Positions 18,858-29,061 of a stretch of 64,000 nucleotides of DNA are shown piece by piece (position 1 is the stretch's first letter; the number at the start of each line of letters is the position of its first letter). The position numbers and the translations under genes were made by a program. Below the pieces are notes generated by a model. It made no database searches, had not been told where the DNA came from, and was given only the letters and a program-made list of their open reading frames with translations. Origin of the DNA: CAVXYG01 sp963706835 (lineage in GTDB: Bacteria > Actinomycetota > Actinomycetes > S36-B12 > GCA-2699445); assembly GCA_963706835.1 (NCBI GenBank), contig CAVPOB010000040.1, forward strand, positions 248,001 through 312,000, given 5' to 3'.

Positions 18858-19319
18858 TCACGGGGACTCCTGGGACTCTGGGGCGAACTCCGTCTCGACG
18901 TACAGCACCCGGGTGCGCGCCACGATCCAGGCCTCCATGCCCAGGTAGCCGAACGTGGTGATCAGCAAGGTGCCGAAGAACACGCCGCGACTGTAGAAGT
19001 CGGCCCCGTCCAGCACTGCCAGCATCGCGATGAGCGCGACGATCTTGACCAGCCACGAACCCATGACCGCCATGCCGAGCCATTGCGGTTGCAGCCGCGC
19101 GGTCGCGATCGCCATCCATGCGGTGAGCGTGAAGAACACCAATGGGATGCCGAAGCCGAGCAGACCGCCCCACGTCCCGGGCGTCCCGGCCAGCAAGGAG
19201 CCGATCCCCATGGCCAGCGGCAGCCCGATCGCGCCAATGATCAGGCCCAGGCGCAAGACCGCCCGCATCGGCTTGAGCAGGCTCTCCGGCGCGCGTTGCG
19301 TGCGCAGCGTCGAGGTCAC
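18858..19319 (-). CDS. atpI: ATP synthase protein I-like membrane protein
   Basis: A 153-residue protein with four hydrophobic stretches (roughly residues 23-45, 52-74, 86-106 and 112-132). It sits where atpI lies in actinobacterial atp operons, immediately upstream of the Fo genes. AtpI assists assembly of the c ring; sequence conservation is low in this family, so the call rests mostly on size, topology and position. The C-terminal tail is acidic (EFAPESQESP). Start ATG 19319; wecA ends 38 bases upstream. Confidence 0.75.
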   Translation of the reverse strand: MTSTLRTQRAPESLLKPMRAVLRLGLIIGAIGLPLAMGIGSLLAGTPGTWGGLLGFGIPLVFFTLTAWMAIATARLQPQWLGMAVMGSWLVKIVALIAMLAVLDGADFYSRGVFFGTLLITTFGYLGMEAWIVARTRVLYVETEFAPESQESP

Positions 19320-19356
19320 CAGGCACTCCCCCTCCGGCGGTGCCCATCACCGCCCG

Positions 19357-20460
19357 TCATGCGCTCACCGGTGCATTGCGGCCCGGTGCGCGCAGGGCGA
19401 CGAGGAGCAGCCCGAACATCACCGCCCCGATCGCCAGCGCCCAATCGATGGGGATGAAGGCCATCGCCACCACGGTTCCTGCCAGCGTCGCCGCCCACCC
19501 GTACATCAGCAGCACCGCCCTGGTCTGGGAGTGCCCGATCTCGAGGATCCGGTGGTGCAGGTGGCCCTTGTCCGGGTGGAACGGCGACCGCCCGGCCCAG
19601 GTGCGCCGCACGACCGCCAGCACCAGGTCCAGGAAGGGGATCGCCAGCACCGCGAACGGCAGCACCAGCGGCAGCAGGGCGGGGAGCACCGTGACGCCGA
19701 CCAGCGCATTGGGGTCCACCCGGCCCAGCAGCGTGATGGTGGAGGTCGCCAGGATCAGCCCGATGAGCATGGAGCCGGTGTCGCCCATGAAGAGCCGGGC
19801 GCGGTAGAAGTTGTGCGGCAGGAAGCCGACGCAGGCTCCGACCAGCGCCGCGGACACCAGCGTGGACAGCGTGGCGCGCTCGAAGCCCTCCACGACGCGT
19901 CAGCAGGTAGGAGTAGGCGAAGAACGCCGTGGCGGCGATGGCGGCGATCCCGGCGGCCAGGCCGTCGAGTCCGTCGACGAAGTTGATGGCATTGATGGTC
20001 ACCACGACGATGAAGACGGTCAGCAGCACGCTCGTCAAGGGGTCCAGGACGAAGACGCCGCCGATCGGGCAGCCAGGACACCGAGATCCCGCCGTAGGCC
20101 AGGATGCCCGCGGCCAGCGCCTGGCCGGCGAACTTGGTCGGCGCATCGAGGCCCCAGCGGTCGTCCACGACCCCGACCGCGACCAGCACGAGCATGCTGG
20201 CCAGCAACGCCGTCGCGGTGCCGGTCTCCCGGTCGAAGACGGTCTGCATCAGCGGCAGTTGGCTGGCGAAGAGGAATGCGGCGAGCAGGCCCAGCGGCGA
20301 TCGCCAGACCCGCCGAGCCGCGGCGTCGGGGTGGAGTGCACGTCGCGGTCGCGGACCGCGGCGATGGCGCCGATCCGGATCGCGAAGCGCCGCACCGCCG
20401 GGCGTGCGCGAGGTAGGTCAGCGCCGCCGCTGCGAACAGGCACAGCAGGTACTCGCGCAC
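19357..20460 (-). CDS. wecA: Polyprenyl-phosphate GlcNAc-1-phosphate transferase (several indels)
   Basis: Integral membrane enzyme of the MraY/WecA family that starts lipid-linked glycan synthesis by moving GlcNAc-1-phosphate from UDP-GlcNAc to polyprenyl phosphate. Recognisable pieces in order: MREYLLCLFAAAALTYLA; TPRLGG; VGVVDDRWGLDAPTKF (Mg-binding DD pair); NFVDGLDGLAAGI; RLFMGDTGSMLIG; and the cytoplasmic HPDKGHLHHRIL. About six indels (near 20400, 20406, 20309, 20296, 20068 and 19898) scatter it over frames; the order and spacing of motifs are normal. Start GTG 20460. It lies between glyA and atpI, as in other actinobacteria. Confidence 0.9.
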
Positions 20461-20479
20461 ACCGCAACCCTAAGGGCGG

Positions 20480-21753
20480 TCAGCGGGGGTAGGCCGGGCT
20501 CTTGCCGACGAGTGCCGCGACGTCCTCGCCGATGCTCGGCCGCCCGGGACCCATCCCGTCGGTCACCGCGGCCCGCGATGAGCGTCGGCGACCTCCGCCA
20601 TGTCGTCGGTGCCCATCCCCTGCGTGGTGACCGCCGGCGTGCCCACGCGGATGCCCGAGCCGACAGCGGGCGGCTGCGGGTCGTAGGGGATGGCGTTCTT
20701 GTTCAGCGCGATGCGGGCCGCGCCGCAGCGGGCCTCCGCCTCGGCGCCCGTCACGCCGGTCTGCTGCAGGTCCACCAGCACCAGGTGCGTGTCGGTGCCA
20801 CCGGAGACCGGCCGCATACCGGCCTCTGCGAGGCCGTCGGACAGTGCCTGCGCGTTGGCGATGACCTGCCGCGCGTAGGCCTGGTATTGCGGGGTCGCGG
20901 CCTCCTTCAGCGCCACGGCCTTGGCCGCCACGGCATGCATCAGCGGCCCGCCCTGCATCATCGGGAACACCGCCTTGTCGATGGCCGCGGCGTGCTCGGC
21001 GCGCGACAGGATCATCCCGCCCCGCGGACCGCGCAGCACCTTGTGCGTGGTGAAGGAGACCACGTCCGCGTACGGCACCGGGCTCGGGATGGCCTTGCCC
21101 GCCACCAGTCCGATGAAGTGGGCGGCATCGACCAGCAGGATCGCCCCGACCTCGTCGGCGATGCCGCGGAAGGCGGCGAAGTCGATGAGCCGGGAGTAGG
21201 CGGTGGCGCCGCAGATGATCATCTTCGGGCGCTCGCGCAGCGCGATGTCGCGCACCTCGTCGTAGTCGATGAACTCGGTGTCGTGCCGCACGCCGTAGGA
21301 CACCACGTTGAACCACTTGCCGGAGAAGTTCACCCGGGAGCCGTGGGTGAGGTGACCGCCGTGGGGCAGGCTCATCGCCAGGACGGTTTCACCGGGCTTC
21401 ACGAACGCCCCGTAGACCGCGATGTTCGCGCTGGCACCGGAGTGCGGCTGCAGGTTCGCGTGCTCCGCGCCGAAGAGTTCCTTGGCCCGGTCGATGCCGA
21501 TCAACTCGGCCTTGTCGACCTCCTCGCAGCCGCCGTAGTAGCGGCGGCCGGGATAGCCCTCGGCGTACTTGTTCGACAGCGTCGAGCCCAGCGCCGCCAG
21601 CACGGCCGGGCTGGTGAAGTTCTCGCTGGCGATCAGCTGCAGGCCGCCGCGCTGCCGCTGGAGCTCCGCCAGGATGATCTCGGCGACTTCCGGGTCTTCG
21701 GCCTGCAGAGCCTCGAAATCGGGGCCCCAGAAGGGCGTGGCGGCATCGGTCAT
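20480..21753 (-). CDS. glyA: Serine hydroxymethyltransferase (two indels near the 3' end)
   Basis: PLP enzyme interconverting serine and glycine with tetrahydrofolate, the main one-carbon source. About 420 residues with the PLP lysine in SFTTHKVLRGPRGG, the N-terminal LQLIASENFTSPAV and YAEGYPGRRYYGG. Frame is lost near 20583 (AEVADLIA expected; an extra G makes GACGC) and corrected by an extra base in the GGG near 20571, so only the final 25 residues are affected; it then ends SIGEDVAALVGKSPAYPR. Start ATG 21753. Confidence 0.95.
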
Positions 21754-21832
21754 GGGGCTCTCTCCAGAGTCGACCAGCGGGTGGGCTCGGACTACTCCTC
21801 ATGCTACTGGCAGTGCGGGCCCGGCCTTGCGG

Positions 21833-22432
21833 TCACTGCTCGACGACGAGGTCGGCGACCACGGCGCGCAACCGCTCCACCGGCACCGCGCCGGCGCGCA
21901 GCAGCACCGGCGGCGAGACGGTGGCATCCACCACGGTGCTACCGGGCCCGGCGGGCCGGTCGCCGCTGTCCAGGACCAGCGCCGCTGACGCGCGCTCGGT
22001 CGGCGAGCAACCGGAGTAGACGGTGGGGCCGATGCCGCTGACCACCTCCAACAGCAGCGGATGCAGCGGCATGCGCACCACGCAGCGGTCGGTGGGCACG
22101 GTCCAGCGCAGGGATCGCTGCAACGGCAGCACGAGACTGAGCTGACCCGGCCAGCACGCGTCCATCAGGTCCTGCGCAGCAGCGGGCACACGGCCGGCGA
22201 TGCCATGCACGCCGGCGGCATGGCCCACCAGCACGCCCAGCGAGGTCGTCGCGTTCAGGCCCTTCAACCGTTGCAGTGCCGCGACCCCGGAGGCGGAGAA
22301 CGCATCGGAGATCACGACGTACCCGACCTCGGCGGGTACGACCACCAATCGGCCGTTGCGCGCCCCGCGCACCGCTGCGGCAATGGCGTCGGCACGCTGG
22401 TCGGCGTCGGCGACGTCGAGGACGCGCGGCAT
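21833..22432 (-). CDS. L-threonylcarbamoyladenylate synthase (Sua5/YrdC family)
   Basis: Makes the threonylcarbamoyl-AMP intermediate for t6A37 on tRNAs reading ANN codons. The 199-residue product has the YrdC-type core: VVPAEVGYVVISD near the N-terminus, then RLKGLNATTSLGVLVG (equivalent to the usual KxRP-type nucleotide loop, here less canonical), CWPGQLSLVLPL and DRCVVRMPLHP. The substitution GCSPTERAS at the usual S-A-N-xSG position makes this one of the more diverged actinobacterial copies. The start overlaps the prmC stop by one base (TGATG). Confidence 0.85.
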   Translation of the reverse strand: MPRVLDVADADQRADAIAAAVRGARNGRLVVVPAEVGYVVISDAFSASGVAALQRLKGLNATTSLGVLVGHAAGVHGIAGRVPAAAQDLMDACWPGQLSLVLPLQRSLRWTVPTDRCVVRMPLHPLLLEVVSGIGPTVYSGCSPTERASAALVLDSGDRPAGPGSTVVDATVSPPVLLRAGAVPVERLRAVVADLVVEQ

Positions 22433-23463
22433 CAGACGATCGCGCGCCTGGCGGTCGTGTAGCGCGACCGGCCGCTCAGATCGAGGTGATCGGCCACATC
22501 GAGCCAGACCGGGCCGCGGCGCGCCAGGTCCTCGTGGCGGGCCAGCAGGCCCGGCACGCCGTCATCGCCGCCCTGCAGATCGCCGTGCTCCAGCACCAGT
22601 GCTGCGCCGGGGGCCAGCAGATCGGCCGCGGTGTCGAGCCAGCGGCGCACCTGGTCCAGCCCGTCCGGCCCGCCGTACAGCGCAAGTTGCGGATCGTAGT
22701 CGCGCACCTCGGGGTCCCGGGGCACCGCCTCGTCCGGGATGTACGGGGGGTTGCCCACGACGAGGTGGACCGCGCCCGCGAGCCGAGCCAACGGCTGATC
22801 CGAGCGGCTGACTGCGCCCGCATCGCCCAGCACGACCAGGATTCGCGAGTTCCGCTGCCGCAGCCGCTCGGCGTGGCGCATGACATTCTGGGTCAGCCAC
22901 GGCACCGCACCGGCGTCCAGCTCCACCGCATAGACCGTCGTCTCGGGTCGCTCGGTGGCGATCGCCAGACTGATCGCTCCGGATCCGGCTCCCAGATCGA
23001 CCACGACCGCCGGGCCCTGCGCCGGCAGCCGTTGCAGTGCGGCCGAGACCACGACCTCCGTCTCGGGCCTGGGAACGAAGACCCCGGGCCCGACATTGAG
23101 GTCCAGGTACCGAAAGGCCGCCTCGCCGAGGATGTGCTGCAGCGGCTCCCGCCGGGCCCGACGCTGCGCGGCCGTCATCACGGCTTCGCGCGCTCCGGCT
23201 GCTACCGCAGGCGCCAGCGCGAGTTCGGTGATCGACCGGTCCAGCATGTGGGACAGCAAGCGGGAGGCGTCCGCCTCCGGGGACGGCACGCCGGCCTCGC
23301 GCAGCGAGTCGGCCACGGCGCGCATCAACGCAGCAACAGGTGTGGCACCTGCTTGTCCCGCAGCAGCGAAGGGCTCGGTGAGCCGCGGGGCGGGGCGCTG
23401 CACCTTCGTGCCCGCGCCGCCCTCGCACACGCACGTGCCGCAATCAGATCCGCAACCGCTCAT
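22432..23463 (-). CDS. prmC: Release factor glutamine methyltransferase with Cys-rich N-terminus
   Basis: S-adenosylmethionine-dependent enzyme that methylates the GGQ glutamine of RF1/RF2. Residues from about 45 form the normal protein: N-terminal helical domain, SAM loop VVDLGAGSGAISLAIA and the catalytic NPPY in VVGNPPYIPDEAV. Unusually, the ATG at 23463 places a short extension MSGCGSDCGTCVCEGG in front, with four cysteines at 4, 8, 11 and 13, resembling a metal-binding or redox knot. The start lies two bases beyond the prfA stop, so the extension is likely translated. It follows its substrate gene prfA. Confidence 0.92.
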   Translation of the reverse strand: MSGCGSDCGTCVCEGGAGTKVQRPAPRLTEPFAAAGQAGATPVAALMRAVADSLREAGVPSPEADASRLLSHMLDRSITELALAPAVAAGAREAVMTAAQRRARREPLQHILGEAAFRYLDLNVGPGVFVPRPETEVVVSAALQRLPAQGPAVVVDLGAGSGAISLAIATERPETTVYAVELDAGAVPWLTQNVMRHAERLRQRNSRILVVLGDAGAVSRSDQPLARLAGAVHLVVGNPPYIPDEAVPRDPEVRDYDPQLALYGGPDGLDQVRRWLDTAADLLAPGAALVLEHGDLQGGDDGVPGLLARHEDLARRGPVWLDVADHLDLSGRSRYTTARRAIV

Positions 23464-23464
23464 G

Positions 23465-24540
23465 TCATTCCTCCGCGGCCAGCCGCCGCTCGAATTCGGC
23501 CTCAGCCAACGCATCGATGACCGCGTCGAGGTCGCCGTCCAGGACTGCCTCGAGGTTGTGCGCCTTGTACCCGACTCGGTGGTCGGAGATGCGGCTCTCC
23601 GGGAAGTTGTACGTGCGCACCCGCTCGCTGCGGTCGACGGTGCGCACCTGCGCCTTGCGCGCTTCCCCGGCTGCCGCCTGCGCCTCCTCCTGCGCGGCGG
23701 CCGAGCAGTCGCGCCCGCAGGATGCGCAGCGCCTGCTCCTTGTTCTGCAGCTGGCTCTTCTCGTTCTGGCAGGACACGACCACACCGGTGGGCAGGTGGG
23801 TGATGCGCACGGCGGAGTCGGTGGTGTTGACGCTCTGGCCACCCGGCCCGGACGAGCGGTAGACGTCGATGCGGAGGTCGTTCGGATCGATCTCGACCTC
23901 GACCTCCTCAGCTTCGGGCAGCACCAGCACGCCCGCAGCGGAGGTATGGATACGTCCGGCAGACTCGGTCACCGGGACTCGCTGGACGCGGTGCACCCCG
24001 CCCTCGAACTTCAATCGGGCGTAGGGCGCGTCGTCCGGCTGCACCGGCCCGCGGCTCTTGACAGCGATCGCAGCGTCCTTGATCCCGCCGAGGTCGGATT
24101 CCTCGCTGTCGAGCACCTCGGCCTGGCCAACCCCGACGCTCGGCGTAGCGCAGGTACATCCGCATCAGGTCGGCGGCGAAGAGCGCCGACTCCGCGCCGC
24201 CCTCCCCTGCCTTGATCTTCGAGGATGACGTCCTTGCCGTCCATGGGGTCGCGCGGCACCAGCAGCAGTCGCAGCTTGTCGGCCAGTGCCGCCTCGGCCT
24301 CGTGCGCGGCGCCGGCGTCCTCGGCGAACGATGCATCCTCGGCCGCCAGCTCATCGGCGGCGGCGGCGTCGGCGGCCGCGGCCTGCCAGGACCGGAAGCA
24401 CTCCACGATGGGGCGCAACTCGGCGTACCTGCGGCCCAGCCGACGAGCCAGACCCTGATCAGCGTGCACATCGGGCTGGGAGAGCTGGTGCTCGACCTCG
24501 GCCATTTCCGCGACCAGCGGCTCGGCACGCCTTCGAACAT
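23465..24540 (-). CDS. prfA: Peptide chain release factor 1 (four indels)
   Basis: Terminates translation at UAA/UAG. The pieces are collinear: MFEGV start at 24540, then EPLVAEMAEVEHQLSQPDVH; the stop-recognition domain; the GGQ loop YRSSGPGGQSVNTTDSAVR; and the C-terminal RISDHRVGYKAHNLEAVLDG. Indels near 24526, 24226, 24148 and 23703 split the frame (expected joins VILEIKAGEGG, RGWQAEVLDSEE and ARLLAAAQEEAQ). RF1 is essential in nearly all bacteria. Repaired length about 358 residues. Upstream neighbour rpmE, downstream prmC. Confidence 0.94.
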
Positions 24541-24627
24541 CGCGCACCCTTCCGTTGTGGCCGCAGCAGCAGCACGGGCGCCGCGCATCCGCAGCGTGGA
24601 CTGGGATGGCGCGACGCCCGCAGCAGA

Positions 24628-24843
24628 CTACTTGGCCGCGCCCTTGCCGAAGCGCTTCTCGAACTTGGCCACCCGGCCGCCGGTGTCGAGGATCTTCTGC
24701 TTGCCCGTGTAGAAGGGGTGGCAGTTGGAGCACACCTCGGCGTGGATCACGCCGTTCTTGGCGGTGCTGCGGGTGGTGAACGTGTTGCCGCAGGTGCAGG
24801 TGACGTCGGTCTCCCCGTAGGCGGGGTGGATGTCGGGCTTCAT
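24628..24843 (-). CDS. rpmE: 50S ribosomal protein L31
   Basis: A 71-residue ribosomal protein starting MKPDIHPAYGETDVTC. It has the zinc-binding cysteine set of the C+ form (CTCGNTF and CSNCHPFYTGKQK), so zinc availability may control use of this paralogue. The start is ATG 24843; an upstream extension of 32 residues in the same frame lacks conservation. It lies between rho and prfA, the standard actinobacterial order. Intact. Confidence 0.97.
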   Translation of the reverse strand: MKPDIHPAYGETDVTCTCGNTFTTRSTAKNGVIHAEVCSNCHPFYTGKQKILDTGGRVAKFEKRFGKGAAK

Positions 24844-24884
24844 GGTTCTCCTTGGCGTCGTCCCGGGTCGGCGCACGTGCCGTG

Positions 24885-26856
24885 TCACCGTGAACCGGGA
24901 CTGCCGCTCAAGTATTCCAGCAGCCGGGGCGCCGGCCAAATGCTCAGTCGAGGCGAGTCGTTGGTCGGCGTCGTCTTCTGCACCTGCACCAGGAACTCGT
25001 AGTTGCTGTTGGTCTGCTTCAACTTGGAGGTCAGCAACTCGATCGCCTGCAGCGCATCGAGTGCGTGCAGCACCCGCCGCAGCTTCCAGACGATCTTCAG
25101 CTCCTCGCTGGACATCAGGAGCTCTTCCTTGCGGGTGCCCGAGGCGTCGACGTCGACCGCCGGGAACAGCCGCTTGTCCGCCAGCCGGCGGTCCAGTTTG
25201 AGCTCCATGTTGCCGGTGCCCTTGAACTCCTCGAAGATCACCTCGTCCATCTTGGAACCGGTCTCCACCAGCGCCGTGGCCAGGATGGTGAGCGAACCGC
25301 CGTTCTCGATGTTGCGGGCGGCGCCGAAGAACTTCTTCGGCGGGTACAGCGCTGCGGAGTCCACGCCGCCGGACAGGATGCGGCCCGAGGCGGGGGCGGA
25401 GAGGTTGTAGGCACGGCCGAGCCGCGTCATGGAGTCCAGCAGCACGACGACGTCGAGGCCGAGCTCCACCAGTCGCTTGGCGCGCTCGATGGCGAGTTCG
25501 GCGACCGTGGTGTGGTCCTCCGCGGGACGGTCGAAGGTGGAGGCGATCACCTCACCCTTGACCGAGCGCTGCATGTCCGTGACCTCTTCGGGCCGCTCGT
25601 CGACCAGCACCACCATCAGGTGGCACTCGGGGTTGTTCGTGGTGATCGCGTTCGCGATCGACTGCAGCACCATCGTCTTGCCGGCCTTGGGAGGCGAGAC
25701 GATCAGGCCGCGCTGACCCTTGCCGATCGGCGCGACCAGGTCGATGATGCGGGTGGTGAGGTTGTTCGGCGCGGTCTCCAGCCGCAGCCGGTGCTGCGGG
25801 TACAGCGGCGTCAGCTTGCCGAACTCCGGCCGCTCCGGTCGCTCTGGTCCGACCGGGGCGCCGTTGACGGAGTCAAGCGTGCCAGCGGGTTGTACTTCTC
25901 CCGCCGGCCGCCCTGGTTCTCCTCGGGCTGCTTGATCGCCCCGGTGATCGCGTCGCCCTTGCGCAACTGGTTGCGCTTGACCATGGACATCGACACGTAG
26001 ACGTCGTTCGGGCCCGGCAGATAGCCGGTGGTCCGCACGAAGGCGTAGTTGTCCAGGATGTCGAGGATGCCGGCGACCGGGATCAGCACGTCGTCCTCGC
26101 TGATCTGGGGCTCGCCCCGCCCGCCGCGGTCGCGGCTGTCGCGGTCGCGGTTGTCGCGGTCCCGGTTGTCGCGGTTGCGGTTGCGGTTGCGGTCGCGGTT
26201 GCGCCGCCGCCCGCGGTCGCCGCGCTCGTTCTCGTCGTTGCCATCGCGGTCCGATTCGCCACCGCCCCGCCGCTGTCCGGCGTCACCGTCGCGGCCCTGC
26301 TGCCCCTGGCGCTCCCGATTGCGCTCCGAGCGCTGCTGGCCGTCGCCGCCCCGCCGCTCCTCGTCGCGCGCTGGTCGGGACTGCTCCTCGGAGGCGGGTG
26401 CGGTGCCGCCGCTGGCCGCCTGATCGCTGGCTGCCTGATCAGAGGCGGTCCGGCCTCGCTGCGCGACCGAACCGGAGCCCTCGTGGGCAGGCGCGGCCGG
26501 TTCGTGGGGTGCGGACTGCGCGGCCTGTGCAGCCGGTTGATTGGGTGCGGACTGCGCGGCCTGTGCGGACTGCGCGGCCTGCGCGGCTGCGCGGACTGCG
26601 CGGGCTGCGACGGTTCGCCCGAAGTGGGCTGCGCGGCATCGGCGGCCGCGGCCTTCTCGGGGCGCGCATCGCCGCGGCCTTCGGATTGGCGATTGCGGAT
26701 GGCAGCAAGAAGATCGGGCTTGCGCATCCCGGACACACCGCTGATCCCCAGCGAGTGGGCGAGTTCTTTCAACTCCGGCATCAACATACGGTTGAGGTCG
26801 CTCCTGGGGGCTCGGTCGGCGGCAGCTGCCGCCGACTCGGTCATCGTGTCTGTCAA
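24885..26856 (-). CDS. rho: Transcription termination factor Rho (two indels)
   Basis: Hexameric RNA helicase that ends untranslated transcripts. The Rho_N domain has MLMPELKELAHSLGISG. A long low-complexity insert of Ala/Gln then Arg/Asp/Asn repeats (about residues 70-240), typical of actinobacterial Rho, leads to the RNA-binding VAGILDILDNYAFVRTTG, Walker A IGKGQRGLIVSPPKAGKTM and VLLDSMTRLGRAYN. Missing Gs near 26597 and 25873 shift frames. The TTG at 26856 is preferred as start over ATG 26844, since AGGAAATC lies 8-10 bases before it. The C-terminal tail after QVQKTTPTND is longer than usual and may hide another indel. Confidence 0.94.
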
Positions 26857-26972
26857 GGTGTTGATTTCCTTTTCATGCGCCTTCGGCGACTGGAACGGCG
26901 CGAACTGGTCATCAGCCGTTCTTGGGAGGGCTCACAGCACATCTTCCGCTGATACCCACCGCAGCTCCTCCA

Positions 26973-28006
26973 TCACGGGCCGGGCACGTCTGGAACCGAT
27001 GCCGAGCCGGAACTGCTGCGGATGCTGGCAGTGTACCACCGTGGGCGGCGAAGCGGACATCGGTCACGTGGGAGCCGACCGGGAACCTTCGGCAGTTCCC
27101 CGCCTGCTACGTCCACCACCTCGTGCGCTCCGGCATCGGAGACCGCCAGTTGCCGCACCGTGAAACCGGTCAGGACATCGGTGGGCAGCGCCGCTGCGGC
27201 GGCGAACACCAGGACCGTCGGACCCGCCCCCGAGATCACTGCCGGGTGGCGCGCTGCCCGGAGTCGGTGCACGGCGTCCAGAGAGGCCGGATACGCGGTG
27301 GCGCGGTAGTCCTGGTGCAGCCGGTCCGCCGTGGCGGCGAAGAGCAGATCGGCGTCGGTGCGCAGGGCATGCACGAGCAGCGCCGAGCGGGCTGCGTTGA
27401 AGACCGCATCGGCGTACGGCACGGCGGTCGGCAGCATGCCGCGGGCCGCCTCCGTCTCGGTCTGGCTCTGCGGGATCAGCACCGTTACCGCCACCCGCGG
27501 GTCCACCGACGATCGAACCGCCCGGCCGGCACCGTCCTCGTCCACCCAGGCGATCGTGGCACCGCCCAACAGGGCAGCCGCAACGTTGTCGGGGTGCCCC
27601 TCGAGACTGCTGGCGATCGCGACCAGGCGGTCGCTCTTCAGCGCATCTGCGCCCACCAGCGCTCGTGCCAGCGACAATCCGCCGACGATCGCGGCCGACG
27701 ATGAGCCCAGCCCACGACGGTGCGGGATCGTGTTGCGGCAGGACAGCTCCAGTCCCCGGCCTCGCATCCGGCCGCGCTGAGCCCGGCCAGCAGCGAGCGC
27801 GCCACCAGATGGGTGGCGTCCCCCGGCAGGTCGGCGGCGCCCTCGCCGGTCGACGTGACGCGAACACCGGGCCGATCGGTGACCGTTGCCGCGTACTCGT
27901 CCCACAGGTCCAGTGCCAGCCCGAGGCAATCGAAGCCGGGGCCCAGATTCGCGCTGGTCGCCGGGCTGCGGACGACCGCAGTCGCCCCCGTGGGCAGGTG
28001 CCTCAC
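26973..28006 (-). CDS. thrB: Homoserine kinase (one indel)
   Basis: GHMP-family kinase phosphorylating homoserine in threonine synthesis. N-terminus RSPATSANLGPGFDCLG and the ATP loop PHRRGLGSSSAAIVGG are diagnostic; HPAVISGAGPTVLVF is the third GHMP motif. An indel near 27764 separates the first 80 residues from the rest. GTG start at 28006 overlaps the thrC stop by four bases (GTGA). The C-terminus is uncertain: as read it runs to 26973, but a one-base shift near the end would stop it at 27064, closer to the usual length, leaving a 200-base leader for rho. Confidence 0.92.
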
Positions 28007-29061
28007 GCCAGCCCCAGCTGGGCTGCGGCCGCGGCCGGCACCGGATCGATGACGGTCGGCTCATCGGCCTCGGCCAGTGCCCACTGCACATCCTTGAGCC
28101 CGTTGCCGGTCAGGGTGCACACCACGGTCTGGCCGGGATCGAGCAGACCCCGCTGGTGCTGCTGCAGCAGTCCGGCCACGCTGGCCGCTGAAGCCGGCTC
28201 CACGAACGCGCCGTCGTGCTCGGCGAGCACGTGGTACGCCTGCAGGATCTGGGTGTCGCTGACCATGTCGATCACTCCCCCCGACTCCTCGCGCGCCGCC
28301 ACCGCCTGCTGCCACGATGCCGGATTGCCGATGCGGATCGCCGTCGCCAGCGTCTCCGGGTTCGCCACCGGCGCACCGCGCACGATCGGGGCGGCGCCGG
28401 CCGCCTGGAAACCCCACATGCGGGGCCGCCGGGTCGCCGGACCATCCGCCGCGTACTCCTGATAGCCGAGCCAGTACGCCGTGATGTTGCCGGCGTTGCC
28501 GACGGGCAGGCAGTGGATGTCCGGCGCATCGCCGATCATGTCGATGATCTCGAAGCTCGCCGTCTTCTGACCCTGGATGCGCACCGGGTTGACGCTGTTG
28601 ACCAGCGCCACCGGGTATTCCTGCGACAACTGCCGCGCCAGTTCCAGGCAATCGTCGAAGTTGCCCTTCACCTGGAGCAGTTGCGCGCCGTGGATGAGGG
28701 CCTGCGCCAGTTTGCCCATCGCGATCTTGCCTTCCGGCACCAGGACCGCGCTGGCGAGCCCGGCCCGGCCGGCATACGCCGCCGCCGAGGCGCTGGTGTT
28801 GCCGGTGGATGCGCAGATCACGGCCTTGGCGCCGTCGGCAACCGCCTGGGACAGCGCCATGGTCATCCCCCGGTCCTTGAAGGAACCGGTCGGGTTGGCG
28901 CCCTCCAGCTTCAGCAGCACCCGGCAGCCGAGCCGGTCGCTGAGGTACTCCGACTCCAGCAGTGGCGTGCCGCCCTCGCGCAGCGTGACGACCGGGTAGT
29001 CGTCGGACACCGGCAGCCGATCGGCGTACTCGGCGATCACCCCGCGCCACTGGTGCGCCAT
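28003..29061 (-). CDS. thrC: Threonine synthase
   Basis: PLP enzyme converting O-phosphohomoserine to threonine. 352 residues, intact: MAHQWRGVIAEYADRLPV at the N-terminus, the PLP lysine in PTGSFKDRGMTMALSQA, the phosphate-binding loop LPVGNAGNITAYWLGY and CTLTGNGLKD near the C-terminus. The start overlaps the hom stop by a base (TGATG), so hom-thrC-thrB form one translationally coupled operon. Confidence 0.97.
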   Translation of the reverse strand: MAHQWRGVIAEYADRLPVSDDYPVVTLREGGTPLLESEYLSDRLGCRVLLKLEGANPTGSFKDRGMTMALSQAVADGAKAVICASTGNTSASAAAYAGRAGLASAVLVPEGKIAMGKLAQALIHGAQLLQVKGNFDDCLELARQLSQEYPVALVNSVNPVRIQGQKTASFEIIDMIGDAPDIHCLPVGNAGNITAYWLGYQEYAADGPATRRPRMWGFQAAGAAPIVRGAPVANPETLATAIRIGNPASWQQAVAAREESGGVIDMVSDTQILQAYHVLAEHDGAFVEPASAASVAGLLQQHQRGLLDPGQTVVCTLTGNGLKDVQWALAEADEPTVIDPVPAAAAAQLGLA

